From: Arthrobacter antibioticus
GTDB lineage: Bacteria; Actinomycetota; Actinomycetes; Actinomycetales; Micrococcaceae
NCBI RefSeq assembly: GCF_030063205.1
Contig: NZ_JASISQ010000002.1
Coordinates: forward strand, 248,001-312,000
Reading direction: 5' to 3'
Length of the DNA stretch: 64,000 nt
Below the pieces are notes generated by a model. The model made no database searches, had not been told where the DNA came from, and was given only the letters and a program-made list of their open reading frames with translations. Of the stretch, positions 54,106-63,398 are shown one piece after another (position 1 is the stretch's first letter; each line of letters starts with the position of its first letter). The position numbers were made by a program, and so were the translations under genes.

Positions 54106-55265
54106 GCGTGAAACAATATTCTTCAGGTGTCTCTGCCGTGGTGGGCATGGAATTGCGGCAGCGACTGCGTTCTCGCGGCTGGTACATCATGCTGGTTATT
54201 TGGTTTGGGCTCATCTGGTTGGTGACAGCACTGACCTGGATCAGCTGGAAGGCGCAGTCAGATTACAACTTTGATCCCGGGTTTGGCAGGGGGAGCCCGG
54301 GACCGTTGATCTTTGAAGCCGTTTTGGCGTTTGTTTTACTCTTTGGATTATTGGTGGCACCGGCATTTTCGGCCAATGCCATCAGTGGCGATCGATCCGC
54401 TGGCACCTTGGCCATCATGCAGGTGACGTTGTTAAAGCCAGGTCAACTGATATGGGGTAAGTTTCTCGCCTCGTGGATTGCCGCACTGGCATTTTTGCTG
54501 GTGAGCGTACCGTTCTTGATCTTCGGCATTGCACAAGGTGGTGTGAGCGTTGGTTATATTTTGGTGGGCCTACTCATGCTCGCCTGTGAACTAGGGGTTG
54601 TATGTGCCCTGGGAGTGGGTATTTCGGCACTGGCCACCCGGCCACTTTTCTCAATTGTGGTGACTTATTTGGTGGTGGCTGCGCTGGCCTTCGGCACGCT
54701 CATCGCCTTCGGGCTTGGCATGATGCTCAGCAACGGAACCGTGCAGGTAAACCAGAGCTACTACAAAAATATGGAGATGTATCAGGGCTCGGAGGGATTC
54801 GAGGCGGAATCTGATCGGGAATATAAGGACGATGAGATGTACCCCGCACCTCCCAACCCCAAGGACATCACCGATGAAAATCAGGAGTATGCCTGTTTTG
54901 GTCCTTTGGTGGAACAGCAGGCACCTCGCTCGGAAAGGGTGGCCTGGATGTTAGGCATGAATCCGTTCGTGGTGGTAGCAGATGCCATTCCCTACCCGAA
55001 TACAAACGACTCGATGCAACAGGGCAGCTCAAGTGGAATGTTCGAGATGATCAGTCAAGGTGCCCGCTACGTCCAGGCAGGCCCCGAGTCCACGTATCAG
55101 TGTGCCAATGGCAAGGTCGCGGCACCGTATCTCACCAAGCAGGCGCCGCTGTGGCCATTAGGACTGGGATTGCAACTGTTGGTGACGGCGGGAGTGTTGG
55201 CACTGGGGTGGCGTTCACTGCGCACACCGGCAGGGAAACTGCCCAAAGGGACCCGCGTGGCCTGA
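54102..55265 (+). CDS. ABC-2 type transporter permease
   Basis: 387 residues from the ATG at 54102. About six membrane helices: one near residues 28-48, several between 65 and 215, and one near the C-terminus. Between them lies a large extracytoplasmic loop of about 130 residues (215-345) rich in acidic and aromatic residues, with two Cys that could form a disulfide. The SGDRSAGTLAIMQVTLL segment is typical of ABC-2 permeases. The loop is unusually long and may bind substrate. Confidence 0.88.
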   Translation: MSVKQYSSGVSAVVGMELRQRLRSRGWYIMLVIWFGLIWLVTALTWISWKAQSDYNFDPGFGRGSPGPLIFEAVLAFVLLFGLLVAPAFSANAISGDRSAGTLAIMQVTLLKPGQLIWGKFLASWIAALAFLLVSVPFLIFGIAQGGVSVGYILVGLLMLACELGVVCALGVGISALATRPLFSIVVTYLVVAALAFGTLIAFGLGMMLSNGTVQVNQSYYKNMEMYQGSEGFEAESDREYKDDEMYPAPPNPKDITDENQEYACFGPLVEQQAPRSERVAWMLGMNPFVVVADAIPYPNTNDSMQQGSSSGMFEMISQGARYVQAGPESTYQCANGKVAAPYLTKQAPLWPLGLGLQLLVTAGVLALGWRSLRTPAGKLPKGTRVA

Positions 55266-55294
55266 TCCGTGCCCTGCGAGCCCCCGACGCTGCG

Positions 55295-55351
55295 CGAGTT
55301 GCCACTTATGGCGCCCAAACACACGTTTTGGGGGCCATAAGTGGCAACTCG
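55295..55351. terminator. 18-bp hairpin between convergent ABC permease and ilvD
   Basis: 55295-55312 is exactly complementary to 55334-55351, with partial pairing further inside. No T run on either side. Located between convergent genes; it may act in both directions or belong to an intergenic repeat family. Confidence 0.65.
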
Positions 55352-55378
55352 GTGCGGAACAGAGCCGGTAGCGGGGCC

Positions 55379-57271
55379 TTAGACGGAAACCGAGGTGCGT
55401 GGCGCGCGCATTAGCACCGCTTCCTCTGGAATCTGACGGATGGCACCCTTGTCGGCGCTGGTAGCCATAGAGGCATAGGCCTTCAACGCAGCAGAGACCT
55501 GGCGAACACGTCCCACGGGCTGGTAGCCCGTGGTTGCCTCGAGTATTTCCCGGCGGGCGTTGAGTTCGCCGTCGTCGACCAGCAGTTCCATGGAGCGGTT
55601 CGGAATATCGATCCGGATGCGGTCACCGTCCTGCACCAAGGCGATGGTTCCTCCGGCCGCGGCCTCGGGGGAGACGTGGCCAATTGAGAGCCCGGAGGTG
55701 CCGCCGGAGAAACGGCCGTCGGTGATGAGTGCACAGACCTTGCCCAGGCCCAAGCCCTTCAAGAACGAGGTGGGATAGAGCATCTCCTGCATACCGGGGC
55801 CGCCGCGCGGGCCCTCATAACGGATGACTACCACGTCTCCTGCCTTGACAATCTTGCTGAGAATCTTTTCCACGGCTTCGTCCTGGGATTCGCACACCAC
55901 AGCCGGTCCCTCAAACGTCCAGATGGACTCGTCAACACCGGCTGTCTTGACCACGGCGCCATCTATGGCGATATTTCCGCGTAGCACCCCCAGGCCGCCG
56001 TCCTTGGAGAAGGCGTGCTCCACATCGTGCAGGCACCCTTCCACAGGGTCGGTGTCCAGGGAAGTCCACTCGGCGGATTGTGAGAATGCGGTGGAGGAGC
56101 GTTGGCCTCCCGGTGCCGCGGTCCACAAGGCAAGGGCCGCGTCGGTGGCTTTCCCGCCGCGGATGTCCCAGTCATCAAGCCATCCCGTAAGGTCCTTTGA
56201 GTGGACCGAGTTGACGTTCGTGTGGAGCAGCCCGCCGCGGTTGAGCTCACCCAAAAGGGCGGGGATGCCGCCGGCCCGGTGGACGTCCTCCATGTAGAAG
56301 GTTTTGTCCCCTGCCACGTTCGGGGCTACTTTTGCCAAGCACGGGACCACCCGTGACTTCGCGTCGATGTCGTCAAGATCGTATTTCAGCCCGGCCTCCT
56401 GCGCTGCGGCCAGCAAGTGCAGGATCGTGTTGGTGGAGCCACCCATGGCGATGTCCAAAGCCATGGCGTTATCGAAGGCTTCGAAGCTGGCGATCGAACG
56501 CGGCAGGACGGACTCGTCGTCGTCCTCATAGTAGCGTTTGGCGATCGCCACGGCGGTGGCACCGGCACGCTCGTACAGTTCCTTGCGTGCGGTGTGGGTG
56601 GCCAGCAGTGAGCCGTTGCCGGGCAATGACAGCCCAATGGCTTCGGTGAGGCAGTTCATGGAGTTGGCCGTGAACATCCCTGAGCAGGAGCCGCAGGTGG
56701 GGCACGCGTTGGCCTCGATGAGGTCAATGTCTTCATCGGAAATGGAGGAGTCCACGGCGTCGGAAATGGCGTTGACCAGATCCAGGGTGCGGATGGAACC
56801 GTCGGTCATGGTGACCCGTCCAGCTTCCATGGGACCGCCGCTGACAAAAACGGTGGGAATGTTCAGGCGCAGAGCAGCCATGAGCATGCCGGGGGTGATC
56901 TTGTCGCAGTTGGAGATGCAGACCAGCACGTCGGCGCAGTGCGCATTGACCATGTATTCAACGGAGTCGGCAATGAGGTCGCGGGAGGGAAGAGAGTAGA
57001 GCATGCCTCCGTGGCCCATGGCGATGCCGTCATCCACGGCGATGGTGTTGAACTCGCGGGCAATGGCGCCGGCTTCGTGAATGGCGTCGGAAACGATCCG
57101 GCCAACAGGGGCGAGGTGGGTGTGGCCGGGGACAAACTCGGTGAAGGAGTTTGCGACGGCCACGATCGGCTTGCCGATGTCCGCTTTGGCAACGCCGGAG
57201 GCCATCATGAGGGCGCGGGCGCCTGCCATGTTGCGGCCGTGGGTGACTGTTCTTGAACGTAATGGGGGCAT
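55379..57271 (-). CDS. ilvD: Dihydroxy-acid dehydratase
   Basis: Penultimate step of valine and isoleucine synthesis. 630 residues, long-type actinobacterial IlvD. Fe-S ligands are in [11 protein letters not shown] and [18 protein letters not shown]; the catalytic Ser is in [21 protein letters not shown]. Other ilv genes are not adjacent. Divergent from the XRE-type regulator. Confidence 0.97.
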   Translation of the reverse strand: MPPLRSRTVTHGRNMAGARALMMASGVAKADIGKPIVAVANSFTEFVPGHTHLAPVGRIVSDAIHEAGAIAREFNTIAVDDGIAMGHGGMLYSLPSRDLIADSVEYMVNAHCADVLVCISNCDKITPGMLMAALRLNIPTVFVSGGPMEAGRVTMTDGSIRTLDLVNAISDAVDSSISDEDIDLIEANACPTCGSCSGMFTANSMNCLTEAIGLSLPGNGSLLATHTARKELYERAGATAVAIAKRYYEDDDESVLPRSIASFEAFDNAMALDIAMGGSTNTILHLLAAAQEAGLKYDLDDIDAKSRVVPCLAKVAPNVAGDKTFYMEDVHRAGGIPALLGELNRGGLLHTNVNSVHSKDLTGWLDDWDIRGGKATDAALALWTAAPGGQRSSTAFSQSAEWTSLDTDPVEGCLHDVEHAFSKDGGLGVLRGNIAIDGAVVKTAGVDESIWTFEGPAVVCESQDEAVEKILSKIVKAGDVVVIRYEGPRGGPGMQEMLYPTSFLKGLGLGKVCALITDGRFSGGTSGLSIGHVSPEAAAGGTIALVQDGDRIRIDIPNRSMELLVDDGELNARREILEATTGYQPVGRVRQVSAALKAYASMATSADKGAIRQIPEEAVLMRAPRTSVSV

Positions 57272-57349
57272 AAGAATAGTTAAGCAGCTTTAGTGGCCGC
57301 TCCGGAAGACGGTGCTGCTACTAGTAGTGGCAGTGCTAGATTTGTTCAA

Positions 57350-58186
57350 ATGAATGAAGAACGACGGCGTGAGCTGGGTCAGTTTCTCCGGGACCGCCGC
57401 GGGGCGTTAGTCCGTGCGGAGCATGGCTTGCCACCTATAGGACGAAGCCGCATGATGGGCTTGAGGCGCGAAGAGATTGCCGCTTTCTCTGCCGTTAGTG
57501 TGACTTGGTACACCTGGTTGGAGCAGGGGCGGGACATTAATGCTTCCCGCCAAGTCCTTGAATCTGTTGGCCGGGTACTCCGACTCAGCACGGCTGAGGC
57601 GGCCTATGTTCTGGCGCTGGGAGGCCACGTAGCCGAACCAGCCACTGGAACTGTCATAGAGTCTGTGCCCCCACATCTGCAGGCCCTGTTAGATGCTTGG
57701 GATTTTCCGGCCTTTGCGGTGGCCCCTGGGTGGGGGATCGCTGGATGGAATCACGCCTACGAATGCCTATATTCACGTATTTCGGAGGTTGCCCCTGAGC
57801 AGCGGAACCTGTTGTGGCTGATTTTCACTGATCCGGCTTTGCATCGAATGCTGCCGGACTGGGACGTTACCTCACAACATTTCGTCGCAGAATTCCGGGC
57901 AGAGGCCGGACCCCGGCTGGGCTCGATGACACATGCCGTTATTGTGGCGAAGTTGCAGGCGGCCAGCCCTGAATTTGCACAAATTTGGGCCCGCCATAGC
58001 GTGAAAGGGTTCGCTTCGCGGCAACGCGTGTTTGTGCACCCGGTTGTTGGCGAACTGGTTTTTGACCAGCACCGGCTGGTGCCTTCCGACGTTCCAGATC
58101 TGCATTTTGTCTTGTACGTGCCCACCGCCGGTACACCCACAAAACAGCGGCTTGCGGAGGTGGCTGAATCTACGCCGAAACGCTAG
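57350..58186 (+). CDS. XRE-family regulator with MmyB-like ligand domain
   Basis: 278 residues from the ATG at 57350. No ribosome site is seen, but a -10-like TAGATT lies 9 bases upstream, which suits a leaderless message; a GTG at 57293 is an alternative. The N-terminal HTH is RRREEIAAFSAVSVTWYTWLEQG-like (about 37-58), and the C-terminal MmyB domain has HLQALLDAWDFPAFAVAP and GWNHAYECLYS. MmyB-type proteins may bind fatty-acid-like ligands. The target is unknown; ilvD lies divergently 79 bases away. Confidence 0.9.
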   Translation: MNEERRRELGQFLRDRRGALVRAEHGLPPIGRSRMMGLRREEIAAFSAVSVTWYTWLEQGRDINASRQVLESVGRVLRLSTAEAAYVLALGGHVAEPATGTVIESVPPHLQALLDAWDFPAFAVAPGWGIAGWNHAYECLYSRISEVAPEQRNLLWLIFTDPALHRMLPDWDVTSQHFVAEFRAEAGPRLGSMTHAVIVAKLQAASPEFAQIWARHSVKGFASRQRVFVHPVVGELVFDQHRLVPSDVPDLHFVLYVPTAGTPTKQRLAEVAESTPKR

Positions 58187-58206
58187 CCGGTGCGGGTCCG
58201 CAACCT

Positions 58207-58806
58207 TTAGGTGAGAGCGTTGCGACGGCCTTCAAAGGCACGGCCAAGCGTGACCTCATCCGCGTATTCCAAGTCTCCGCCCACAGGTAGACCGGAGGCC
58301 AGCCGGGTCACTGCGATGCCGATGGTTTTGAGCATGCGCGAGAGGTAAGTGGCCGTGGCCTCGCCTTCGAGGTTGGGGTCGGTAGCGATAATGATTTCCT
58401 GAATCTGGCTGTCGTTCAGGCGCGTCAGTAGTTCGCGGATGCGCAGCTGGTCAGGACCAATACCCGCTATTGGATTAATTGAGCCCCCCAGCACGTGGTA
58501 CCGGCCGCGGAAGGCCCTGGTCCGTTCCACTGCAAGGACGTCTTTAGATTCCTCCACCACACAAATAATGGTCGGATCCCGGCGCGAATCACGGCAGATA
58601 TTGCACAGTTCGGACTCGGTGACATTGAAGCATACGGTGCAGAACTTTACGCGTTCCTTGACAGTCACGATCGACTTAACCAAGCGTTGCATATCCTCGG
58701 CGTCGGCCTCCAGAATATGGAAAGCAAGCCGCTGGGCAGATTTAGGCCCGATTCCAGGCAAACGCCCCAGCTCATCGATAAGCTCTTGAACTGCTCCCTC
58801 GTACAC
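58207..58806 (-). CDS. recR: Recombination protein RecR
   Basis: 199 residues, normal length. The N-terminal helix-hairpin-helix [19 protein letters not shown] (about 12-30), the C4 zinc finger [16 protein letters not shown] (about 57-72) and the Toprim domain [17 protein letters not shown] with [14 protein letters not shown] are present. Acts with RecO and RecF in gap repair. The gene after dnaX, as in most bacteria, separated here by 76 bases. Confidence 0.97.
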   Translation of the reverse strand: MYEGAVQELIDELGRLPGIGPKSAQRLAFHILEADAEDMQRLVKSIVTVKERVKFCTVCFNVTESELCNICRDSRRDPTIICVVEESKDVLAVERTRAFRGRYHVLGGSINPIAGIGPDQLRIRELLTRLNDSQIQEIIIATDPNLEGEATATYLSRMLKTIGIAVTRLASGLPVGGDLEYADEVTLGRAFEGRRNALT

Positions 58807-58882
58807 AATGCCTCTTGTCTATTGGTTCAAAATCTATGGTTTCACAATGTTAGTCGCAGGTTAGTCGCAGTGCCGTGTTTGG

Positions 58883-61800
58883 TCAGTTTGACGGGTTCAA
58901 CTGCCGCTCTTCGATCAATACTCCGCCTAGAATACGCTCAACCGCGGCTTGACCCACCACTCCGGATTCCTCCAGTGTCACGTCGTCAGGACTTGGAACG
59001 TCCTCAACATACGGCTTGGGGGCTGCCAGTGATGGCGCCTGTGCGCGAGCAGCCTGAGCTTCGGTGCTGTTGGAGAGACGATGGTACATGCTCTGTTTGG
59101 CGCCAGTCTGGGCGGCACTATTAGATGCCTCCTTCGGCGCCGGAGCCTCCTGCTGCTGCGCCGTATCCGTTTCCACGGGGCTTATTTCCACGGGGCTTGC
59201 CGGGACGCTCACTGTGGCAACAGTTGGATACGTGGTGGAAGCACCCAGCGGCGAGCTGATTGTTTCCTGTGCCGTGTTGAAACCAGGCGCTTGCGGTGGT
59301 GTAGTTTCCGTTATGGAGCTTGAGGCTCCTGGGGATTCTTCAGCTACTTCTGCAGATGCCGCTTCGTCCTTAGCTGTGTCTAATCCTGCTTCTGAAGCTG
59401 CATTTGACCCTGTGCTTAACCCTGTGTTTCCGCCTTGACCGGCATCGCTACTGGAATCTTGGCCGGCTCCTTTGGTGGTTCCTTGTGCCCAGTCCGGGGC
59501 GTTGGAAATGGAACCCCACCCCGGATCGGCAACATTCTGCCGGCTTGTTTGGCCCAGCGAGGCGCTCCAATCCGGTTGGGCAGGCTGGTTCCCCTGCTGG
59601 TCTGAGCGCTGGGCAATTTGTTCAGCCAGCATGGCGCTGCGTCTGGGCGCCTCAGCTTCCATCGGAGCCGCACTCACTGGTGCAGCGGCAGGGGTATCCC
59701 AGCCCGTGGTCCACGCCGAAATGGGTGAAACCTTTGGTGGTGAATAGGCGGGGACGGGTGTCTTTTCGCTAGCCGGTTGTTCTTCTGAGCGCGACCCGGT
59801 GGATGTTTCCTGGGCTGGTTGCTGGTGGCTTCCGGCCTCAGGTTGGGTTGCTGAGGGATCGTAGGGGTCAGCTGGAGCATAATCAGCCGGCGGGTAGGAA
59901 TCCGGATGGGGTTCGTCCCAAAGATCGCTTGGCTCAGTGGGCCCGTCCCACGGCGCCTGGGCGAGGGTAGGCTTTTGAGTTCCAGGAGAAGGCTGGGTTT
60001 CAGCGGATTCGCCAGGCTGCGGCTGTTTTTGCGCGGGGTTGGCATCAGTTGGTTCAGCAATGGGTAAACCCCAAGAGTCTCGCCGCACTGGAGCCGGGGC
60101 GGCGGTGGGGCGTTCTTGCTGTGCAGCTACATTCTCCGGCGCTGTGGCATTGCCATGATCCCCTTCACGTTCCTGTGAAGGGTTACCGGGTTGAACTTTT
60201 GGGTTTGGCTCAGCGCTCGCTCTCGTAGCGGGGGCTTCGCCGTCGGCGGGCAATATCTGTACGCTCATGCCAAGCACCTGGTTGATGGCCTGTTGCAAGT
60301 TTTCCAGGTGGCCGTTGTTGCTGAACGTTTCGATGAGACCAGATGAGGGCAGGCCGACGCGGAGTTCCCGTCCGTCAAATACTTGTGGCACAACGTTTTG
60401 ATTCACCATGGCCCAGGACGCCATACGGATGCTGCGCAGGGCTCCCAAAATTTCCGGCCAGGCCCGACGAATGACTTCAATGCCTGATGAGCCAGTGCTC
60501 ACAGCACCGGCTGATTCATTGCTGGCTGAACCTTGGCCGGGTGCAGCGGGAGCCGTATTTACAGTGGGCGCGGTAGCGCCAGTGCTTGCTTTAGTAGCAG
60601 CAGTAGTAGGTGCGTCGGGCTCTTGTGCGCTACTTTGCGGCGTTGTAGCTTTTTGATTCTCAGCAGGTGTTGGCAGATCATCCCACGTGGGCGCCGTTTG
60701 GGCTGCTGCTGGTTCCTGCTGAGGGGGGGCTTGTGCAGGGGTCTGCGGTTGGTTCGCGGTAGTTGCCCAATCCTGCGCGGGAGCAGCGGCGGGTGCTCGG
60801 CGTGCCGCAACTTCGGCCCCGGCAGCCTCTTTTGCCCGTGCCAGCTGTGCACGTACGGCAGCCAACCCGCCACCTGAGGTGTCGCCAGCAGGATCGGCGG
60901 GGAACGGCGTCGAACTTTGAGGGGCAAAATGTTCGGGGGCAGGGGTCTGTGCGGGCTGGGCTGCTTGGGCAGCCCCAGCGCCCGGATTGCCTGCTGGAGC
61001 CGCAGTGGGGGTTCCGGCGTAGTTAAGGCGACGTTCCAACTGGTCAAGTCGGGTTGCCATGCCTCGAACGGAGGAGTCAGTTCCGGGCAGCAGAAGACGT
61101 GCGCCTAATAGTTCAAGGTGCAGGCGTGGCGATGTTGCGCCAGTCATTTCGTTGAAGGCCGCGTTGGTAACGTCCGCAGCCCGGGAAAGTTCAGCGGCAC
61201 CTAATTGGGCTGCCTGTGTTTGCATGCGGGCAATGAGCTCATCGGGTGTGCCGCGCAAAATGGCGTGGGCACTTTCCGGCATGGCCTGAACAATGATGAG
61301 ATCACGGAAACGTTCGAGGAGGTCTTCCACGAAACGACGGGGATCGTGACCGGTTTGCACAACCCTATCCACCGACTTGAACACGGTGGCGGAGTCGCTG
61401 GCGGCCAACGCCTCAACAACATCATCGAGCAGCGAGGAGTGGGTGTAGCCAAGCAGGTCGATTGCTAGATCGTAGTCAAGACCGGCCGCTCCGGCCCCAG
61501 CCATCAACTGGTCAAGAACTGAAAGGGAATCGCGCACTGAACCGCCACCGGCGCGGACAACAAGGGATAAGACACCGGGGGCAACAGCAACCTGCTCTTG
61601 TTCGCACAGTTGTGCCAAATAAGCCATCAACGGCTCGGGTGGCACCAGCCGGAAAGGATAATGGTGCGTGCGGGAGCGGATGGTGCCAATCACCTTGTCA
61701 GGTTCGGTGGTGGCAAAGATGAACTTGATGTGCTCCGGCGGTTCTTCAACGATCTTTAGCAGGGCGTTGAAGCCGGCAGATGTGACCATATGGGCTTCGT

Positions 61801-62185
61801 CAATGATGAAGATTTTATAGCGGTCACGGATGGGGGCAAACGTGGCGCGTTCACGCAGATCGCGCGCATCGTCAACGCCACCGTGGCTGGCGGCATCAAT
61901 TTCTATAACGTCCAGGGAGCCGGAGCCTCCGCGCGCAAGCTCCACGCAGCTATCGCATTCACCGCAAGGATTCGCCGTGGGGCCCTTGGCGCAGTTCAGG
62001 CAGCGGGCAAGAATTCGGGCCGATGTGGTTTTTCCGCAACCGCGTGGGCCTGAAAACAAGTAGGCGTGGTTGACTCGGTTCTTCTCCAGGGCAGCCATTA
62101 GGGGACCCGTGACGTGTTCCTGACCGATGACTGTGGCAAACGAATCGGGACGGTACCGGCGATACAGGGCTGTTGGTGCACTCAC
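58883..62185 (-). CDS. dnaX: DNA polymerase III subunit gamma/tau
   Basis: Clamp-loader ATPase. 1100 residues from the GTG at 62185 (AGGG upstream); the open frame continues into the SRP RNA gene. The AAA+ domain has ALYRRYRPDSFATVIGQEHV, Walker A FSGPRGCGKTTSARILARC, zinc Cys CLNC...CGECDSC, Walker B IFIIDEAHMVT and sensor FIFATTEPDKVIGTI. After about residue 390 comes a 650-residue Pro/Ala/Gln/Ser-rich tail broken by a short conserved block (IRRAWPEILGALRSIRMASWAMV) that probably contacts the polymerase. The tail is long even for the family. Confidence 0.95.
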   Translation of the reverse strand: MSAPTALYRRYRPDSFATVIGQEHVTGPLMAALEKNRVNHAYLFSGPRGCGKTTSARILARCLNCAKGPTANPCGECDSCVELARGGSGSLDVIEIDAASHGGVDDARDLRERATFAPIRDRYKIFIIDEAHMVTSAGFNALLKIVEEPPEHIKFIFATTEPDKVIGTIRSRTHHYPFRLVPPEPLMAYLAQLCEQEQVAVAPGVLSLVVRAGGGSVRDSLSVLDQLMAGAGAAGLDYDLAIDLLGYTHSSLLDDVVEALAASDSATVFKSVDRVVQTGHDPRRFVEDLLERFRDLIIVQAMPESAHAILRGTPDELIARMQTQAAQLGAAELSRAADVTNAAFNEMTGATSPRLHLELLGARLLLPGTDSSVRGMATRLDQLERRLNYAGTPTAAPAGNPGAGAAQAAQPAQTPAPEHFAPQSSTPFPADPAGDTSGGGLAAVRAQLARAKEAAGAEVAARRAPAAAPAQDWATTANQPQTPAQAPPQQEPAAAQTAPTWDDLPTPAENQKATTPQSSAQEPDAPTTAATKASTGATAPTVNTAPAAPGQGSASNESAGAVSTGSSGIEVIRRAWPEILGALRSIRMASWAMVNQNVVPQVFDGRELRVGLPSSGLIETFSNNGHLENLQQAINQVLGMSVQILPADGEAPATRASAEPNPKVQPGNPSQEREGDHGNATAPENVAAQQERPTAAPAPVRRDSWGLPIAEPTDANPAQKQPQPGESAETQPSPGTQKPTLAQAPWDGPTEPSDLWDEPHPDSYPPADYAPADPYDPSATQPEAGSHQQPAQETSTGSRSEEQPASEKTPVPAYSPPKVSPISAWTTGWDTPAAAPVSAAPMEAEAPRRSAMLAEQIAQRSDQQGNQPAQPDWSASLGQTSRQNVADPGWGSISNAPDWAQGTTKGAGQDSSSDAGQGGNTGLSTGSNAASEAGLDTAKDEAASAEVAEESPGASSSITETTPPQAPGFNTAQETISSPLGASTTYPTVATVSVPASPVEISPVETDTAQQQEAPAPKEASNSAAQTGAKQSMYHRLSNSTEAQAARAQAPSLAAPKPYVEDVPSPDDVTLEESGVVGQAAVERILGGVLIEERQLNPSN

Positions 62186-62273
62186 AGTTGATACCCTATC
62201 TAATCTGCCTGACAAAATGCCGGTCGGAGCCGCAGACTGGGCAAATTTGGGGATAAGTTTTTGGGAAAAGTAA

Positions 62274-62361
62274 AGACCCCTCATGCACCCGCCAGAGCCC
62301 GCTTACCCTTGCTACCTTCCGGTCCTGGGGGAGTTCACAGGGTGACGCCACATGAGGGGCC
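62274..62361 (-). ncRNA. ffs: Signal recognition particle RNA, small bacterial type
   Basis: Read on the minus strand it starts GGCCCCTCATG and ends CATGAGGGGTC, which pair as the terminal stem. The apex carries the nearly invariant domain IV CAGGACCGGAAGGTAGCA. Length is about 88 bases, and a T-rich tract follows. It lies just upstream of dnaX, a common location. Confidence 0.93.
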
Positions 62362-62539
62362 GAAAAACAGCCTACCCGACTGTTGCGATGCGTGCGAATC
62401 CAGCTGCAACTAGGAAGGCGTATCAATTCCTTGCCCGCGGTGGTAGCTTCACCTCATAGGGGCACCGATGCCATTGCCAACCCGGTCCCGCAACGTTTGG
62501 CCCCTGCGTTGCTTGGGCCACTGTAGGGAGCGGACCGCC

Positions 62540-62752
62540 ATGTTGACTTATGGTTTCTTTGAATGGATTTTCTGGGTGCTGGCTTTTTGCACGGGAATTT
62601 TGGCGCTGGCACGTATTGAAGTGTTTTCAACCCACTCCTCTCAGCGTGTTCATCGCCATTCAGGTCAGCAGATACTCCTGTGGATCATGACCATAGCGTT
62701 TGCGCTCTCAGGTTTTGTCACAGCAGCGCTGGCTATGCGGGCTGGGTACTGA
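62540..62752 (+). CDS. Small two-helix membrane protein, unknown
   Basis: 70 residues from the ATG at 62540, with GGGAG about ten bases upstream. The first helix is GFFEWIFWVLAFCTGILALA and the second ILLWIMTIAFALSGFVTAAL, joined by a basic His-rich loop (SSQRVHRHSG). It resembles small actinobacterial DUF2516-like proteins in layout, but I cannot confirm membership. No operon partner. Confidence 0.6.
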   Translation: MLTYGFFEWIFWVLAFCTGILALARIEVFSTHSSQRVHRHSGQQILLWIMTIAFALSGFVTAALAMRAGY

Positions 62753-63090
62753 TTTCGGCCACGAATGGGTGAAGTGAGTGCTGTCGAAACTCGTTGTTAC
62801 GTCTAAACGTCGCATTAGTGACGGGCGAATATGACAATCTTGTAAAGTTGGATAGGTGTTGTAGAGGCGGCGGAGCACCGCTGACTGCGACGCTTGGGTG
62901 CCTTGCGTGCCCGATCCTGCTGCATGGTCTGCCTTTGGCATTGACCGCTAGGGGGGAATGAGGGCGGTGGGGCTTGAACGGGGCCGTATTGCCCTTATTT
63001 CTTGCCATCACCAAAAAGAGCCCGCTTCGATTCGTGACTTGGGTACTTTGTCAGGTACTCTTGAACCTGCTGTGTTTCGCACAGCAAGCT
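62753..63090. other. Non-coding stretch upstream of tRNA-Ser
   Basis: No supported gene in these 338 bases. GCTGTG/CACAGC around 63070-63085 forms a small hairpin just ahead of the tRNA, probably part of its 5' precursor. The tRNA promoter should lie here, but no clear pair of boxes was found. Confidence 0.4.
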
Positions 63091-63178
63091 GGAGGATTCG
63101 CCTAGCGGCCTATGGCGCACGCCTGGAACGCGTGTTGGGTTAACGCCCTCGGGGGTTCAAATCCCCCATCCTCCGCCA
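63091..63178 (+). tRNA. tRNA-Ser (anticodon GGA)
   Basis: 88 bases including an encoded CCA. The acceptor stem is GGAGGAT pairing with ATCCTCC; the anticodon arm is CACGC-CTGGAAC-GCGTG; there is a long class II variable arm, and the T arm is GGGGG-TTCAAAT-CCCCC. The anticodon reads TCC and TCT. Confidence 0.96.
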
Positions 63179-63181
63179 GCG

Positions 63182-63217
63182 GAAGACCTGGAATCATAAA
63201 GATTCCGGGTCTTCTTT
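63182..63217 (+). terminator. Terminator of tRNA-Ser
   Basis: 63182-63195 pairs with 63201-63214 (14 bp with one G-T pair) around ATAAA, followed by TTTCG. Confidence 0.75.
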
Positions 63218-63238
63218 CGTTTAACCACACACCCCTGA

Positions 63239-63394
63239 GACGCTCGCTCACTCCACGTCCTGTTTTGCGAAACGCTCGCTCATCCACGTGAGCGAGCGTC
63301 AGCTGAAACACAACGTGGACTGAGCGAGCGTCAGCTGAAACACAACGTGGAGTGAGCGAGCGTCAGAAAAAAACGGACGTGGAGTGAGCGAGCG
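63239..63394 (+). repeat. Array of 32-bp-period repeats with inverted halves
   Basis: Three head-to-tail units of exactly 32 bases (63289-63320, 63321-63352, 63353-63384) plus a partial unit to 63394, each starting TGAGCGAGCG and ending ACGTGGAG or ACGTGGAC. Directly before them, one full 32-base unit (63251-63282) and a partial one (63239-63250) lie in the opposite direction. The middle of each unit varies. The junction forms a hairpin, ACGCTCGCTCA with TGAGCGAGCGT. Core also found once at 7990-8002. Confidence 0.9.
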
Positions 63395-63398
63395 ATGG

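Noticed and set aside
53116-55265. Antibiotic biosynthesis or bacteriocin cluster
   Set aside because: Only a two-gene exporter is present; no precursor peptide or modification enzyme is nearby.
59064-59438. Plus-strand open frames opposite the dnaX tail
   Set aside because: They arise from the repetitive Pro/Ala-rich coding sequence on the other strand.
62186-62284. N-terminal extension of DnaX
   Set aside because: That stretch overlaps the SRP RNA gene and its 3' tract, and DnaX homologs begin near SAPTALYRRYRP.
63239-63394. CRISPR array
   Set aside because: The period is regular, but the variable middle is only about 12-15 bases, two full units share the same middle, part of the array is inverted, and there are no cas genes.
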